64,000 nucleotides of DNA, taken from Anastrepha obliqua. Its lineage: Eukaryota > Arthropoda > Insecta > Diptera > Tephritidae. Location: positions 40,956,044 through 41,020,043 of the forward strand of contig NC_072897.1 of the NCBI RefSeq assembly GCF_027943255.1, read 5' to 3'. Position numbers and translations under genes: made by a program. This document shows, in pieces, positions 32,329-44,165 of this stretch (position 1 is its first letter; each line of letters begins with the position of its first letter). A model generated the notes under the pieces. It searched no databases. It had not been told where the DNA came from and worked only from the letters and a program-made list of their open reading frames with translations.

Positions 32329-35110
32329 TAGGGTGTCCCAGGCTACAAGGGGGAATTTTTTTTTTCGGAATTTCAATACGCACACCCTTTATTTTTTTCC
32401 ATTTGACTCTAAAAACTTAAATATAAAATATTATTGAGATCGGATGTCATTAACCCGTGCCGACTTGATGTCAAACTTTGAGTTTAAAAGTTAGTATGAA
32501 AGCTATAGGCTCACAATAGAGAAAGACTTAATTGAATTTTTAGATTAATTAAATAAATAAATATAAAACACATATTTCGTATTTATTTTCTTTTTATTAT
32601 AAAACATCGAATTTTCTTTTCAAAGTTTGCTTTTTACAGTCGGGATATACCTGTCGGTGTTCTTGTACGCAACGTAATAAAAATTGCTTTTGCTCCTCTT
32701 GAACAGTGATCAAACCATGGAAGTCTTGCATTAACTTAACCGCTCTTTCTGCCGTATCATTAACTGCTTTCAGTCCTAGCAGCTTCTTTTTAGCCTGTAG
32801 AAACGAATCATCATTTGACCACGAAGAGGGGCACTTGTTCAGAAAACTGTCGGCAATCTGGAGTCGATTAAACAGGAACTTGCTTTTGACAGAGACGAAG
32901 TCATCAATGTTTCTCTCTGAAATTAAAACAGATAGATCAGTTATCAATTATACCTATTAGCAAACTTAGTCATAGAACAAAATCAAACCTTAATTAACGT
33001 ACCAAAAAGTGGGCCACAGAGTTCTTCTTTGGATGCAATGTAGCGTTTATTGTGGGCTGTTGGGTTTTCTCTAGTTAAGTTAGCAATCATTCTTACTTTA
33101 GTTTCTAGATCGACATCATCATCAAATAAAGCCAGAATAGATACTTCATCTGTCAAATACCACAAATGCTGGCAAAACTTCTGCAAAGCTGCTTTTGAAA
33201 AGCTTTTGTCTATTGTTTCGTCATTTTTCATGGCCTTCAAAAAACACAAATCATGATACGGCGCCTTTACTGCTAAAATACATTGGAGCCAGGGTTTTAC
33301 GTAGGATGTCACGATGAACAGACATACGTCCAACAGAGCTGCCTTATCCTTGTTTGAAATTCTGAATTGAGAGCTAAGTAACGATATTTTTAATGAATAA
33401 ATGGCTCTCGCCATCCATCGAGCCTGGTGCATAGCACCTGGAGGCCGAATCTTATATTTCTTTTCTGAATCTCCGCCAAGAAATATAATTGAAAGCTCAA
33501 TTAATTCGCAATAGTCATCTCTAACGATTTCTTTGGTTAATTCAGTTTTGTAGAATTCTAGCAGCTTGTCAATTTCCGAAACATTAAAACAAGATAGCTT
33601 CTCTGTACAGCTTTGTTTTTTCTCAGGATCGATATTTTTCCAGTTTTCTCGGAATTTCTTGAATAATGGGATGTCTGGGCTTGTAGTTATTTGACTGATT
33701 TTCGCTTCAAACACGCCTTTAAGTACTAATTCGTAAACGTGATGACGGCAAGCAAAAATAAGCACTTCTCTACCCAGTTTTTGTTCGAGAAGCACACATG
33801 CTCCATTTATGCGGCCTATGTTAGAAGCAGTAGTATCACAACAGAGAATCTGCGCTTTGTCTTCAAGGTTCCAGTTCGTAATAGCATCCCAAACTGCGTC
33901 TGCCTGTCCTCTTCCTGTCGAGCTATCCAATTTAGGAACAGCAATAATTTGTTCTTTATTATCGTATGTAATAACTACCGGTAGGCGTTCTTCTTTACTT
34001 TTACGTGAATCTAGAGCTGGCAACAGTTTTCCGTCCCAGTGGATTACCGTGTCCGGGACCTTGTTTTGAAAATCAATTTTTATAGCTTCAGCCCGTTCTT
34101 TTCACATTTCCGTACGAACTCTATGGATGGAGGACTTGCTTATAGGGAATTCATCCGTATTGTGCCCCAGAGCCTCAATAGTAGCTTCAATTATAAAGAC
34201 AGAATCCCTCACACTTAACTGTCACCTGTGTAATGCGGCAACTAACTTGGGAGTTATGATATTTTTCCGCATAGAAGTTTTATCGAGCTGAGAGGAGGCT
34301 GCTCTTGCACTGGGCCTATTTTCTTCTAATTCTATTATTTCAGAGTCAGAAGATGACTTTTCTAGTGGCGGTTCGCAAGATGATGTTGATGGTGCTAAGG
34401 ATGAAAAATGTTTAGCACGTCGCTTTTCCTCCTCGATGATTCTAAGGCGCGTCCTTTCCTCTTTTTTTGTTAGTTTTTTGTCCACTCCGGCTAAGTGACC
34501 GGGCCGGCCTGGTTCTCTTTGGCGCTGCAAGAAGATCTTATCTTCATTTATTTTAATCGATTGAAGAGCATTGGCATGTGCGATGTCAAACAAATTGTTT
34601 AAGTTTGAAACAAACTCCTGTCGACGCTGTTCAAACACTTCTTCAGTTTTTTTCGCATTTTTTTGCAATTCTCTCCAAACATGGTATAAGTTAACTAGTT
34701 TCTTAACACAGTGAGATATTGATCTGGTCGGTATACGTGCCTTTTCCCAATAAATAATACACTCACGAATTGTGAGATTTGCACTTTCATTGACACTCAA
34801 GTTCACTTCACGAATATTATAGAACAAAACTGCCAGTACTTGCCCGTTAGAGGGAAGTTTAGAACCGACATGTTGACTACACGAAAAACCCGCGATTACT
34901 AATAAAACAAACAAGTAATTACACGCAATCAATCCGACAGTTCGCGCGCGCCGTACGTTACAAGTACCGTTAGGTTTCCGCGCAATTCGGCACGGGTTGC
35001 CGTGATTCTAAATAGACGAAACTTTATTTTTAGATGTTTTGAGACCATTCGAACAAAATAAGAGGGTGTGCGTTAAAAAAAAAACACTTTAATTTTTTTG
35101 GGACACCCTA
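32329..35110 (-). mobile_element. hAT-like transposon, complete ends, copy A
   Basis: Terminal inverted repeats TAGGGTGTCCCA, flanked by an exact 8 bp duplication ATGTACAC at 32321-32328 and 35111-35118. Two internal inverted motifs add support: ACGCACACCCT near both ends and AACCCGTGCCGA at 32453 versus 34987. Length 2782 bp, with a single broken transposase gene on the minus strand. An 8 bp duplication fits hAT; P and Merlin elements can also give 8 bp, but the protein motifs favour hAT. Confidence 0.85.
32597..34932 (-). pseudogene. hAT-like transposase, one nonsense codon plus frame breaks
   Basis: Three frames form one gene. The N-terminal part at 34222-34932 (GQVLAVLFYNIREVNLSVNE, QRREPGRPGH region) ends at an internal TGA after KLVAALHR; copy B at 48.6 kb has TGT here and reads through. 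The central part at 33003-34023 has CCDTTASNIG (catalytic Asp candidate), FACRHHVYELVL and GAMHQARWMARAIYSL (hAT-style RW). The C-terminal exon at 32597-32916 follows an 86 bp GT-AG intron at 32917-33002. The N-terminus differs from copy B by a ~60 bp deletion. Confidence 0.8.
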
Positions 35111-35183
35111 ATGTACACATATCGTATGTTTTTATGTTAGTCCATTTTTTTAAAGAAATGCTGGGCACAACAGCAAGCAGTAA

Positions 35184-36851
35184 GGGGGCGTCCATAAATT
35201 ACGTGAGATGTTTAAGGGGGGGGAGGGGGTCGAGTCAAATCTCATCTAATCTTACGTTGGAGAGAGGGGGGTCTCGGCAAATATCACGCAATTTTTTTTT
35301 CTGATTGAAAAAAAAAATTATACTATTTTGGTCCATTATCCAGATTGAACATGCTTAAGATTTAATCTTAAGCGTAATCGTAGTATGATTAAGATCATTC
35401 ACTAATTCATTCGAAAGAAAATAATTTCATTTATACTTCGACGTTATATGTACATTACTACTGTCAAACCACCATATTTGTTTTATACCAAATAGCTCAA
35501 TTTAATCTGAGTTTACAGTACAGTGTAGCCCGTCATTTGTTTTCGCGCCACTATCAGCCGAACGCGCGACTCAATGAACAAGAGCGTACGAGCTGAGTGG
35601 CAGCGACACACGGACAGGTTCCAACCTTCTTTGTTTATTATTATAAATGTTTTACTCGACTCAGTTCATGCTCTTACTAATTTAAAATGAGTTATCCAGA
35701 TTTTTATAACGCATACGTCAAAAGATACGTCTATAAGGCGAAGAAGTCCTGCCACGACGATGTGATAAAATTATGAAATACCTCGAAGCAAAAATTCCCG
35801 AAGAAAGAAGAGTTAATACATCACATTAAACATGAGATTGAATGGCTTCTCAGGGAATCCACTGAGAGAAAAGTTCGGTCTACTTTAGCATTCCTTCAAA
35901 AGGTAGGTTAAATATATATGTTTTTAAGAAAATACTTTTTTTATATAAAGTTTATTGTTACATTTAATAGCATAAAAAAAACTGAAACAGTGAAATTCTT
36001 GATAAAATATGCTAAAATCGTAACTACAAAATATTAGCGCGGTCATTTCCTTCACTGTTTTCACATAATTCAAAATCAGCTTCTTGTGATCAGCGATGAT
36101 GTGGATGAAGCTATGTCGAGCACTACACCATCTAACGTACGTCCCACTCCAGCACAAGATACTATGAAGAAACAGATTGCTCAGCTGCATATGGAACTTG
36201 ACCTAAGTGCTGCAGCGCACGCCGGAGTGATCTGCATATGATTCTTCACGACCGTTTTCTGCCACCTCAATACCCTATCACTCAGGTTGATGGACGTTTG
36301 ACAATTTCGGACTTTAAAGAACATGACGAGCTAAACAAGCGCGTATGTTCCGCAAAGTGCGACCCTCACGGATTGTCACAAGACGAGCTAATGAGTTACT
36401 GTGCGCAAGCGTCAACGGCTTAGAGTGGCTAGATCAGAACGAAGTTGAAGGAGCAGATGATTTTACTGAAAATCATATGGACATGTTGGTCCCAATAGTC
36501 TCTCTTGAAACCGCGCATGATTCTCCATGGACTGAATTAGAGTAGATATTTTTTTTAATCGCAGTAGTTACGATTTAAGTCTTCTATTGTTAAATTTTTA
36601 TTACCCTTATAACTCTCAGCAATATTGATTACTAGTCTTAAATAGTCGTAAATAAAAGCACGGAGCAAATTTTTTTTTCTTTTTACAATAACAATCCAAC
36701 GCGTTTACATAAGAAACCCACATTTTGAAAAATCTCACGTGAGATTGGGGGATGGGGGAGGGGGTTGAATAAAATCTCACGACATCTCACCAGGGGGGAG
36801 GGAAGTACAGAAAATATAAAAAAACACCTCACGTAATTTATGGACGCCCCC
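35184..36851 (+). mobile_element. PIF/Harbinger-like TIR element, 1.67 kb
   Basis: Perfect 24 bp terminal inverted repeats starting GGGGGCGTCCATAAATTACG, flanked by TAA at 35181-35183 and 36852-36854. A 3 bp TWA duplication with a GGG-start repeat is the PIF/Harbinger pattern. G-rich runs follow the left repeat and C/G-rich runs precede the right one. The interior has broken coding stretches (next entry) but no DDE transposase I can recognise, so it is probably a non-autonomous derivative. Confidence 0.7.
35687..36543 (+). pseudogene. Unrecognised spliced-looking gene inside the Harbinger-like element
   Basis: An ATG at 35687 gives MSYPDFYNAYVKRYVYKAKK, a shift near 35775, then EIEWLLRESTERKVRSTLAFLQK ending at a good 5' splice site (AAG/GTAGGT at 35902). 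After a ~190 base AT-rich gap, an AG at about 36096 leads to DDVDEAMSSTTPSNVRPTPA and KKQIAQLHMELDLS. Further frames run to 36543 (SDFKEHDELNKRV; DWLDQNEVE-like tail). I know no family. It could be the second (DNA-binding) ORF of a Harbinger element, but nothing proves that. Confidence 0.35.
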
Positions 36852-36854
36852 TAA

Positions 36855-37429
36855 TCTCAACGAGCTATGTTTTATTTAAATAATGCATGTTATACATTTT
36901 ATGTTGTTAAAAATGACAATTTAGTTACCTGACATTGGTGGGAAAACATGTTTCCATTAAAAAATAGGGGATTTTTCCCAAAAACATTGGGGAAATTATC
37001 TTAATAGAGTGGGTATTCTTGGTGTGTACTTACTTGCTCTCATATTCAAATCACACGTATATGGCAATGCGCACAGTATGATAAAGTACACAAAAATGAT
37101 TAGAGACATTTGTTTGATACCATGGAAAACAGCGGATTTTTTTCTAAAAAAAATTGGAAGAAATGTGTTAGAAGTGGGCCTACATCCACCAAGCTCTCAT
37201 GTTCGGTTACATGCAGATTACATTGTGTATTGTAGGACAAAATACATACACATTTTTTAATTTCAAATAAATAATTTTTATTTCGAAATATCTTTTTCAA
37301 CATTTAAAATAAACTACAATATTTTCGAATGAAAGCTTTTCATAACTAGTAAAATAATGTTTGCTCAAAAGAATAAAGAATAAATATATGTTAAAATTTA
37401 TTATTGTTTTTTTTTAGTATCTCTATATT
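36855..37429. other. No recognisable gene
   Basis: AT-rich. The 83-residue frame at 37009-37260 has no family resemblance I can see. Confidence 0.35.
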
Positions 37430-39770
37430 GGGAGACACCTCTTGCGCTGCAGCTAAACGCAATATAGGCATTTCTTAAATTAGTTTCGGATAGTCGATTT
37501 CTTAACCTACACTTATAAAGTTTTACCAGTGAAAAAAATTGCTCACATGAATAAGTTGAGCCAAACATTGCTATTATTTCTGTATCAAACTTTCGTTAAT
37601 TAGAATATTTTTGGTTACAAATTCTTTGATAGAACTCAGTAATGCAAGTCGATTCTCATCAGCTTTAATTCAGGTATCACAATGCAAAACGATCAATTCT
37701 ATTTGTAAGTGTCGTAGCGCTTCAAAAGAATCCAAATCAAAAGGCATCGCGAACATTTCAAGCTTTGATTTTATTGTACTCAACTCAACAAATCGTTCCT
37801 GAAACTTTTTTTCGAGGTTTTCAAGTTCTGCCACATACTTTGTTACGTCTACGTCTTGGCTTTCAGTAAGTGTTTGTAAGCACGGAAAAAAATCGAAGCA
37901 CTTTTGTTTTAACTGTCGTATCCATAATGATTTTTTTTTTTAATGCTTCAATTTCGTCGTTCATATTAAAAATAAGGTTTTGTCTTCCCATTAGAGAAAA
38001 ACTTAAAGCATTAAAATGTTGTGTTATATTCGTCAACAAGCTCAGGAAAACATTTTCCTTTCTCTTCCTATGAAATCCAATAGTATGTTCAAAAATAGGG
38101 CATTTTTATATAAATACACTCATGGACAATAAAATAGGTAACATGATTTGTTGCTAGATTGGAAAATTTTTATTTTGTATGTTTAATGTTTGTTAAGTTT
38201 CTTTTTGAAAGCTTCGCTTGGTTTATAACCAACACTTTTTGAAAATCAACGGTATTTCTGACAATCTTCACACTTCAACATTTTACTAAAATGTAATGGG
38301 CTGCAAACTGCATGCCTAGACTTTTTATGAAACCTTAAACAAAACGTTTGTTTTTTTTTATTTTTCGGCAGGTTTTGGAATACGGCGGATCTACTGCGGT
38401 GGCTTTAACTTTCGAACCGCGAAATCCTATTATAGATCCGCCACTAGTTTGCTATATCTCAAGCTAGTCTTGAAAAAAAGGGTTGAACATACAAAATATA
38501 TATAAACAAATCTACCAAAATGGGGGGTGTCTATTTACCAAAAAAACATACACATATTTTCGCAACTCAAACAAGCGATTAAGAGTTGCTCCTCGACTTA
38601 ACCAGCGGATCTCACTATAATATGATAGGTCTGTATGTTTGCTTTCACTAAATTCTAAAAAGTCTCTGAATTGGCGATGATTCAACCCATAGCACGTAAT
38701 AAGTTGACACATTTTACAACGACCGTCATTACATTTTGTAAAGAAAAGGATTTCGCACAAAGAGCCTCTTGATGTATAAAACAGTGAATTGCAATTAAAT
38801 TATTGGGTATATTCTCAGTCACAAGTTTTTGCCGAATTCTCGCAATTAGGCCTGATTTTGATCCGCTCATGGATTTCGCACCATCGGTGGCAACGCAAAC
38901 CACTTTTCGCCATGATACACCCATGCGTTCAGCACATTCATTAACCTGTTAAGTGATTATGTCGTATATATGCGTCAATTTCAAAAGTTCATTTTTTTGT
39001 TAATGTCTTATATGTGCGTCAGGCCGAAAAAGGAAATTGTATTTGCTATGAAATTTAAAGTTAAGCAAAAAACGAAAATTTCCCTGTTATCTTGACATTA
39101 TAAAGTAAGCATGAACACTGAATTTGCCCTTAATCGTTATCACAATCATTCAGCCAACCAACGCGCATGGTGAATCCAATATTTGGCTGAAAACCGGTTT
39201 TACATCCCGGTCTTCGCTTGAAATTAATTCAGCACAGTAAATCGAGCTGTCTAAGAAAAACTAATCGCTTAACTGGTTAACACATTGAAATAAATCTTTA
39301 CCTTTAGTCGTCCCGTTCATTGGAATAATGTCCAAAAGCTCTTCACATATATTCAGGTGGGCATCAACTCCTCGGATAAAAATCGCTAATTGGGCTATGT
39401 CGGATATATCTGCACTTTCGTCAATAGCCAATGAAATAGCTCTTTTAACTGCGATTCTGTAATTTCCGCCATTTCACCTACTGGTTTGCTTATATTTAGT
39501 TCTACGAGATAAGCCCATAGCCTCATTTTAGGTAATTCTGAAGGGGACAAAATTCCTACTGCTTTTAATATACAAGACTTCACCAATTCGCCATCCGAAA
39601 AAGCACGATTCTCACGAACAAGGTTTAACGCGGTTTCATAAGTTGCACGCTTTGCATCTACAACGTAAACCTTACACACCACACGTTTTTCACAAACAAG
39701 GCATTGTGATTCTCCGTCTACATATTATATTTGCATAAAAAAGTTACATTCCACTTCGCATTCAAATTTA
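37430..39770 (-). pseudogene. hAT transposase of the GTF2IRD2/ZBED5-like group, heavily broken
   Basis: Minus strand, from high to low coordinates. ECQCLVCEKRV-like zinc-finger start (about 39700), KRATYETALNLVRENRAFSD, a catalytic region reading AISLAIDESADISDIAQLAIF (about 39420-39340), the TTAA MITE, then MGVSWRKVVCVATDGAKSMSG, IHCFIHQEALCAK, LEFSESKHTDLSYYSEIRWLSRG and RLFELRKYV. A gap or insertion of ~400 bases follows (38100-38510). Then come a C-terminal region and the dimerisation motif FGSTYSCEQFFSLVKLYKCR near 37480. Many frame breaks. No terminal repeats or duplication identified. Confidence 0.75.
38945..39276. mobile_element. TTAA-flanked MITE inside the hAT transposase
   Basis: 332 bp, ends CCTGTTAAGTGATTA and (inverted) CCAGTTAAGCGATTA, flanked by TTAA at 38941-38944 and 39277-39280. 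The hAT coding sense on both sides continues in register when one TTAA is counted. The interior is non-coding. The ends differ from the GGGGG-type MITEs at 3.2 and 14.9 kb, so it is a second TTAA family. Confidence 0.8.
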
Positions 39771-39774
39771 ACAA

Positions 39775-40640
39775 TGCTCTTTTATTTGAGGTCATGCTGA
39801 ACCAAATGTTTTATATTTACTATTTTATTTAACTTTGTTTTTCTAAAAATTAAAATTAAAACAGAGTAATATATTACACATTTGAAATAAATTTAGGTTT
39901 TTGTCGGCAGTTGAACACTGTTTGTTTTGACGATCGCCGTTTCAAATTTTTAAATAAAATTTTCAGCACTTTCACTGCATCCACACCATACAAATACACT
40001 TAATATTACATGATGGAAATAATAATGACATGCTGCCTTTAGAATTTGACAACGTGATTTTAGCTCCAGTATGGCCAGATTACCATTTTCGTAACTTGAT
40101 TTAGCATTTTTTTTTTGTGATTTAGTCTCGGAGTTTTAGTTCTTTCTTCATGACATTCTACACGCCATTTTCTAGCCTGTTCTAATTAAAATGTAATGTT
40201 TATAATTTTGTAAGATATACATTTTTTAATAATCAATGGTTTGAATCCGTATTCAGTAAATTCAAACGCCTTGTAAAATGTGTAAAAAGGTTTTCAATCT
40301 TAAGAAGAGTTAAGAGAGGGACATTTCATTTTCTTGCATAACCTTCAAAGGAGCAAAAAATTAAATTCACTCTTTCAAAATATCAAATTTTATAAGAACC
40401 AACTTATTTTCATTAGCACTAAAACCTTTTTTCCTTCTTTTGTATAATAATACAGTTTTTTTAACTTAAAGTTTCGGTAGCTTTAAAGAAAAAAAAAGAA
40501 ACAAACACGAAACTTCAAAATTTTCAAATTTTCGCTATAAAAAAGCACTAAATTTATTGCGAAGAGCAAATGGTTGGCAATACTGCACAACTCGGAAAAA
40601 CGTGACGTCACGCACTCTCTGATGGGTGCAATCCAGAGAA
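39775..40640. other. AT-rich, no recognisable gene
   Basis: Likely includes the 5' non-coding part of the hAT element to its left. Nothing else is recognised in either strand. Confidence 0.4.
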
Positions 40641-40689
40641 CTGCACCGGCTCAGTGTAAAACATTCATACGCTTCGCTTGAACAAAAAA

Positions 40690-41205
40690 ACAGGCCTTTG
40701 CGTTCAAACGATCGAACTTGTTCAAATAAGTTATTGTCATTGTTCATTTCAGCTCAATCAAATCATGTGCTGCGTTTTAGCTCTCCGATGTTATCACCAA
40801 TCGTCTTCATAGCAGCCGTTTCGGGTATTTGCTCGTTCGGCTGTACATTCATTTTTTTGAGCAAGAATAAAAGGGCTATAGAGCCAAATGAGCCGGTTTG
40901 AACACGTATGATCGCGCATGAGTTTTTGCTTGTAACTAACGATAGCAAAGTAAAAGCAAAATTTTAAAGCAAAAACACTATATTTTCATATTTGTTTTTT
41001 TTCTTAAAACTTATAATAAAACACGAAAGAAAATAATGTAAATAAGAAAAAAAATTGCTGAAACCAACTAATCCCTTTCAAATACGAAACGTAATTTACA
41101 GCGTACATTGTACGCCAACGCTCGTTTGCTCGAACATGTGCTATTTACAATAATGACAATTACTTCTTTGAACAAGTTTGATCGTTTGAACGCAAAGGCC
41201 GATGC
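40690..41205. repeat. Inverted repeat with ~75 base arms
   Basis: GGCCTTTGCGTTCAAACGAT at about 40694 continues through CTTGTTCAAA..AGT.ATTGTCATT. It recurs in reverse complement at about 41128-41202. A second shorter inverted pair (ACACGTATGATC at ~40902 versus GATCATACGTGT at ~41263) nests around the inner part. Non-coding, possibly the remnant of a foldback or TIR element. The small frames here are not credible. Confidence 0.5.
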
Positions 41206-42890
41206 TAATTTCATTCAATGCTGCTTTTTGTTCAATGATTAGATTTGAGCCGAAGACATTAGATCATACGTGTTGACTGAGCTGAACTACGCGTTCGCCT
41301 GCATGAGCTGACTGCATTTGACCAAATATTTTGGTTCAATTGACTGAATGTGAGCAAGAAATTTAGCGTATGAACAACTCAAGAAAACAGTGAGCCATGC
41401 AGGTCTCTGGTGCAATCTTCTTTCTATCATTCTTGTTAATATTACTGGTTTCTTATGCGACAATAATATGTAACTTACGGTCTCAAAAAATATCGTCGAA
41501 AAGTGAAGAAATCACGAAAAAACTGATCTTATATATCAAATGTCAAAACTTATGAGTAAGAATTGCCGCAGTTGTTAAATGTGGGAATCAATTTTGGGTA
41601 TTGTTGATTTTATTATCGATGATTTATATACATATGTATATACTCTTGGTTGTTTATTTTTATATGCAGTTGTGCATATCAGAGCATATTTGATTTAGAT
41701 GGACGAAATTAGTTGTCAATCACGTCTACTTTTTATGAAAAATACAAGAAAAAATGGTATCATTCAGTAGCTAAACATTCTGAAACATTTAACAAACTTC
41801 GGTAGCCGAAGAGAGTTTGCAGTTTTATAAAGTAATTTGCTAAAAATTTTAAAATCTGGATTTCTTAGCTCAATTTAAAAAAATATATCCGAACTCAAAA
41901 ACCATTTAAGTAATCATAAGATAAGTGTGCATAATTTACAGATTCGTCAGTATATGCAGTCATCAATATTATTGAAGATTTAACTGTCATTGCTTTCCAA
42001 TATGTAAGATTTTAATTTAATCTCAAATTAAGTATTTTCAGAGGCCTTAATATTCTTTACATCTAGCAATTAAAAAACAGTATTACGCGATGTGGGGATA
42101 GCAGTAATTGATTTGTTTTCGATTTTAGTAAAAAGTATTTTTATTTTTGGTTTTTTGATTACAACAGTACTTAGGTTAAGATTTAGAATTTAAATAAAAT
42201 TTAAAGATTAATGTCTGTAAATGCGGGTTGGTATAACACGTCTGTCTTCGCCAGCGATTAGATGAAACTCAAACTCTTCGTTAAATGGCGTTTTTACATT
42301 GTCCTGTTATTGTCAGGGTTGCCATCGGGTCGTCCGTTCAATCTGTGTTGCCACACGCGAACTTTTAAAATGTTTTATTGCATGTTTATTGTTGTTTATT
42401 ATCTTAATTCATTATTATAATAGGAAGTGTAAAATGTATTTAATTTAGTTATTGAAGAAAAATCTACCAAAAAACCAAATTTTTTAGAAATCGCTCAATT
42501 TTTCTGTTTCTTCCATGTGCTTTGTTTTTCCCTTCACCTAGCACTTTTAGCACGCAGAAGCACACGCTGCTGCACAGTGCAAAGGTACTGAGTTTGCCCG
42601 TCATTAATTTACATGATGTTCTCATAAGGTTTTCGTGTCAACTGACACGAAACGTACGTTAACGTTGGTGAGTGTGAACACCATTATCCTCCCTACGGAT
42701 CTTCGTCAGCTTTGGCATTTTGGAAACTCTTCATTTTCAACTGTTCCTCTGCTTTTTCGATATTGTCGTCCAGCTTTGTGGCACGGGCTCTGAGTTTACG
42801 TACGAAGGTTTCAGGTTTCCGCACGCATTTATATTTTTTCTGATCATCGCAGCATCACAGGCTTTGGTCAGGCGCGTTACCAATAGTGGT
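41206..42890. other. AT-rich, no recognisable gene
   Basis: About 1.7 kb with no supported feature. 42300-42700 is less AT-rich, but neither strand shows a family I know. Confidence 0.4.
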
Positions 42891-42891
42891 A

Positions 42892-43749
42892 AAGGGTGCT
42901 TAAATTTCAAGGGTCGTTTGTTGAATGTGAACCCCACCTAAACGTCAAGCTTTTTTCTGCATTTCATTTAAAATTTTTCAATTTCAGACTAATTCAATTT
43001 GAACCATGGAAAGATACACAATCGAGCATGGTGGCAGGAAATGGCAACAGGGAATGACCAATTTTCGAAGAAAATCATCTTTAGTGATGAGGCACATTTT
43101 CACCTCAGTGGATTTGTCAATAAGAAGAACTGCCGCATTTGGGCGAATGCTAATCCAAGACTGATTGCCGAAAAACCAATGCACGCACAAAGAGTGTCTG
43201 TTTGGTGCGGTTTATGGGCCGGCGGCATCATTGGGCCGTATTTTTTCCAAATGAGGCCGGTCAGGCAGTTACTGTTAATAGTGTTCGCTATCGTGAGATG
43301 ATAACGAACCTTTTATGGCCCGAATTGGAAGATATGGATGTGGACGATATGTGGTTTCAACAGGTCGGTGCCACTTGTCACACAGCTAACGAAACAATGG
43401 CGCGAAAAATTTGATGGCTGAGTCATGTGATTTGACACCGTTGGACTTCTTTTTTTGGGATTATTTGAAGGAAAAGGTGTACGTCGATAAGCCAGCAACA
43501 ATTCAAGAGCTAACGGATGAGATATTTCGGCACATTAACGGCATAGAGCCTCAATTATGCCTCAGCGTCATCGAAAATTTGGACCATCGGATGGAGGTGT
43601 GCCGCCGAGACCACGGCGGCCATTTGGCCGATATTTTATTTTAAACGTAATTGAGCCATACTAATATTATCAGAATAAAGAGAAATGACAATAATTTCCT
43701 AAAAATTTTGTATTTTATTCAAAATCAATCTTGAAACTTAACCACCCTT
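42892..43749 (+). mobile_element. DD41D Tc1/mariner element with intact ends
   Basis: Terminal inverted repeats AAGGGTGCTTAAATTTCAAG (left) and AAGGGTGGTTAAGTTTCAAG (right, inverted), flanked by TA at 42890-42891 and 43750-43751. 858 bp, N-terminal half of the transposase deleted. Its target seems to be ordinary AT-rich sequence. Confidence 0.85.
43023..43644 (+). pseudogene. DD41D transposase fragment with D-to-V active-site change
   Basis: Frames read KIIFSDEAHFHLSGFVNKKN (first Asp present), VSVWCGLWAGGIIGPYFF, a shift, VNSVRYREMI, then WFQQVGATCHT where the second catalytic Asp is Val. After another break it reads CDLTPLDFFFWDYLKEKVY with the third Asp, and ends at a natural stop at 43644. 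The linker between second and third acidic positions is shortened by a deletion. It is non-functional. Confidence 0.85.
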
Positions 43750-43976
43750 TACTTGCTCGTTCGCGTCGTTTGCGCTATTAGGGTGAGGGTTCAGCATTAG
43801 CTTAAAAATATCTTCGTTCATGGTTTCGATCTTCCACCCCTTTCTCTGGTCTTTTTTAGCAAGCTTTTTCTTCCCTTGATTTCATCATTATAGCCAAGTG
43901 GGCATTGTAGGTATATGTGTCGCAAATCTGTCATTTCGTCCATCATTATTTTTATCCATTCATTATAACAGCTATA

Positions 43977-44165
43977 TCAATAATGAAGCCATGACCATTC
44001 TTCTCGCGCAACGTCTGGTAACGAGAATTCTTTGAGCAGTGCTTTCCCTCGCTGATTTGTAAACTTACTTCCCCATTCTAAGGCCCATGCATTGAAGTCT
44101 TCGCCTATTAGATTTTGCGTTCTTGTCAAGGCTTCTCTAACCAGTTCATCAAGAATTTGTTCCAA
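43977..44165 (-). pseudogene. Non-LTR retrotransposon endonuclease fragment
   Basis: The minus frame reads LDELVREALTRTQNLIGEDF, then NAWALEWGSKFTNQRGKALL. This is the APE-type endonuclease signature (G-DFNA-W...TN-RG) of Jockey/LOA elements with GED replacing GD. Only ~60 residues remain. It is downstream of the LOA RT fragment, so it belongs to a different copy or to a rearranged one. Confidence 0.7.

Noticed and set aside
35184..35300. Same family as the GGGGG-ended TTAA MITEs
   Set aside because: Only the G-run is shared; the flank is TAA and the tip continues CGTCC, fitting Harbinger better.
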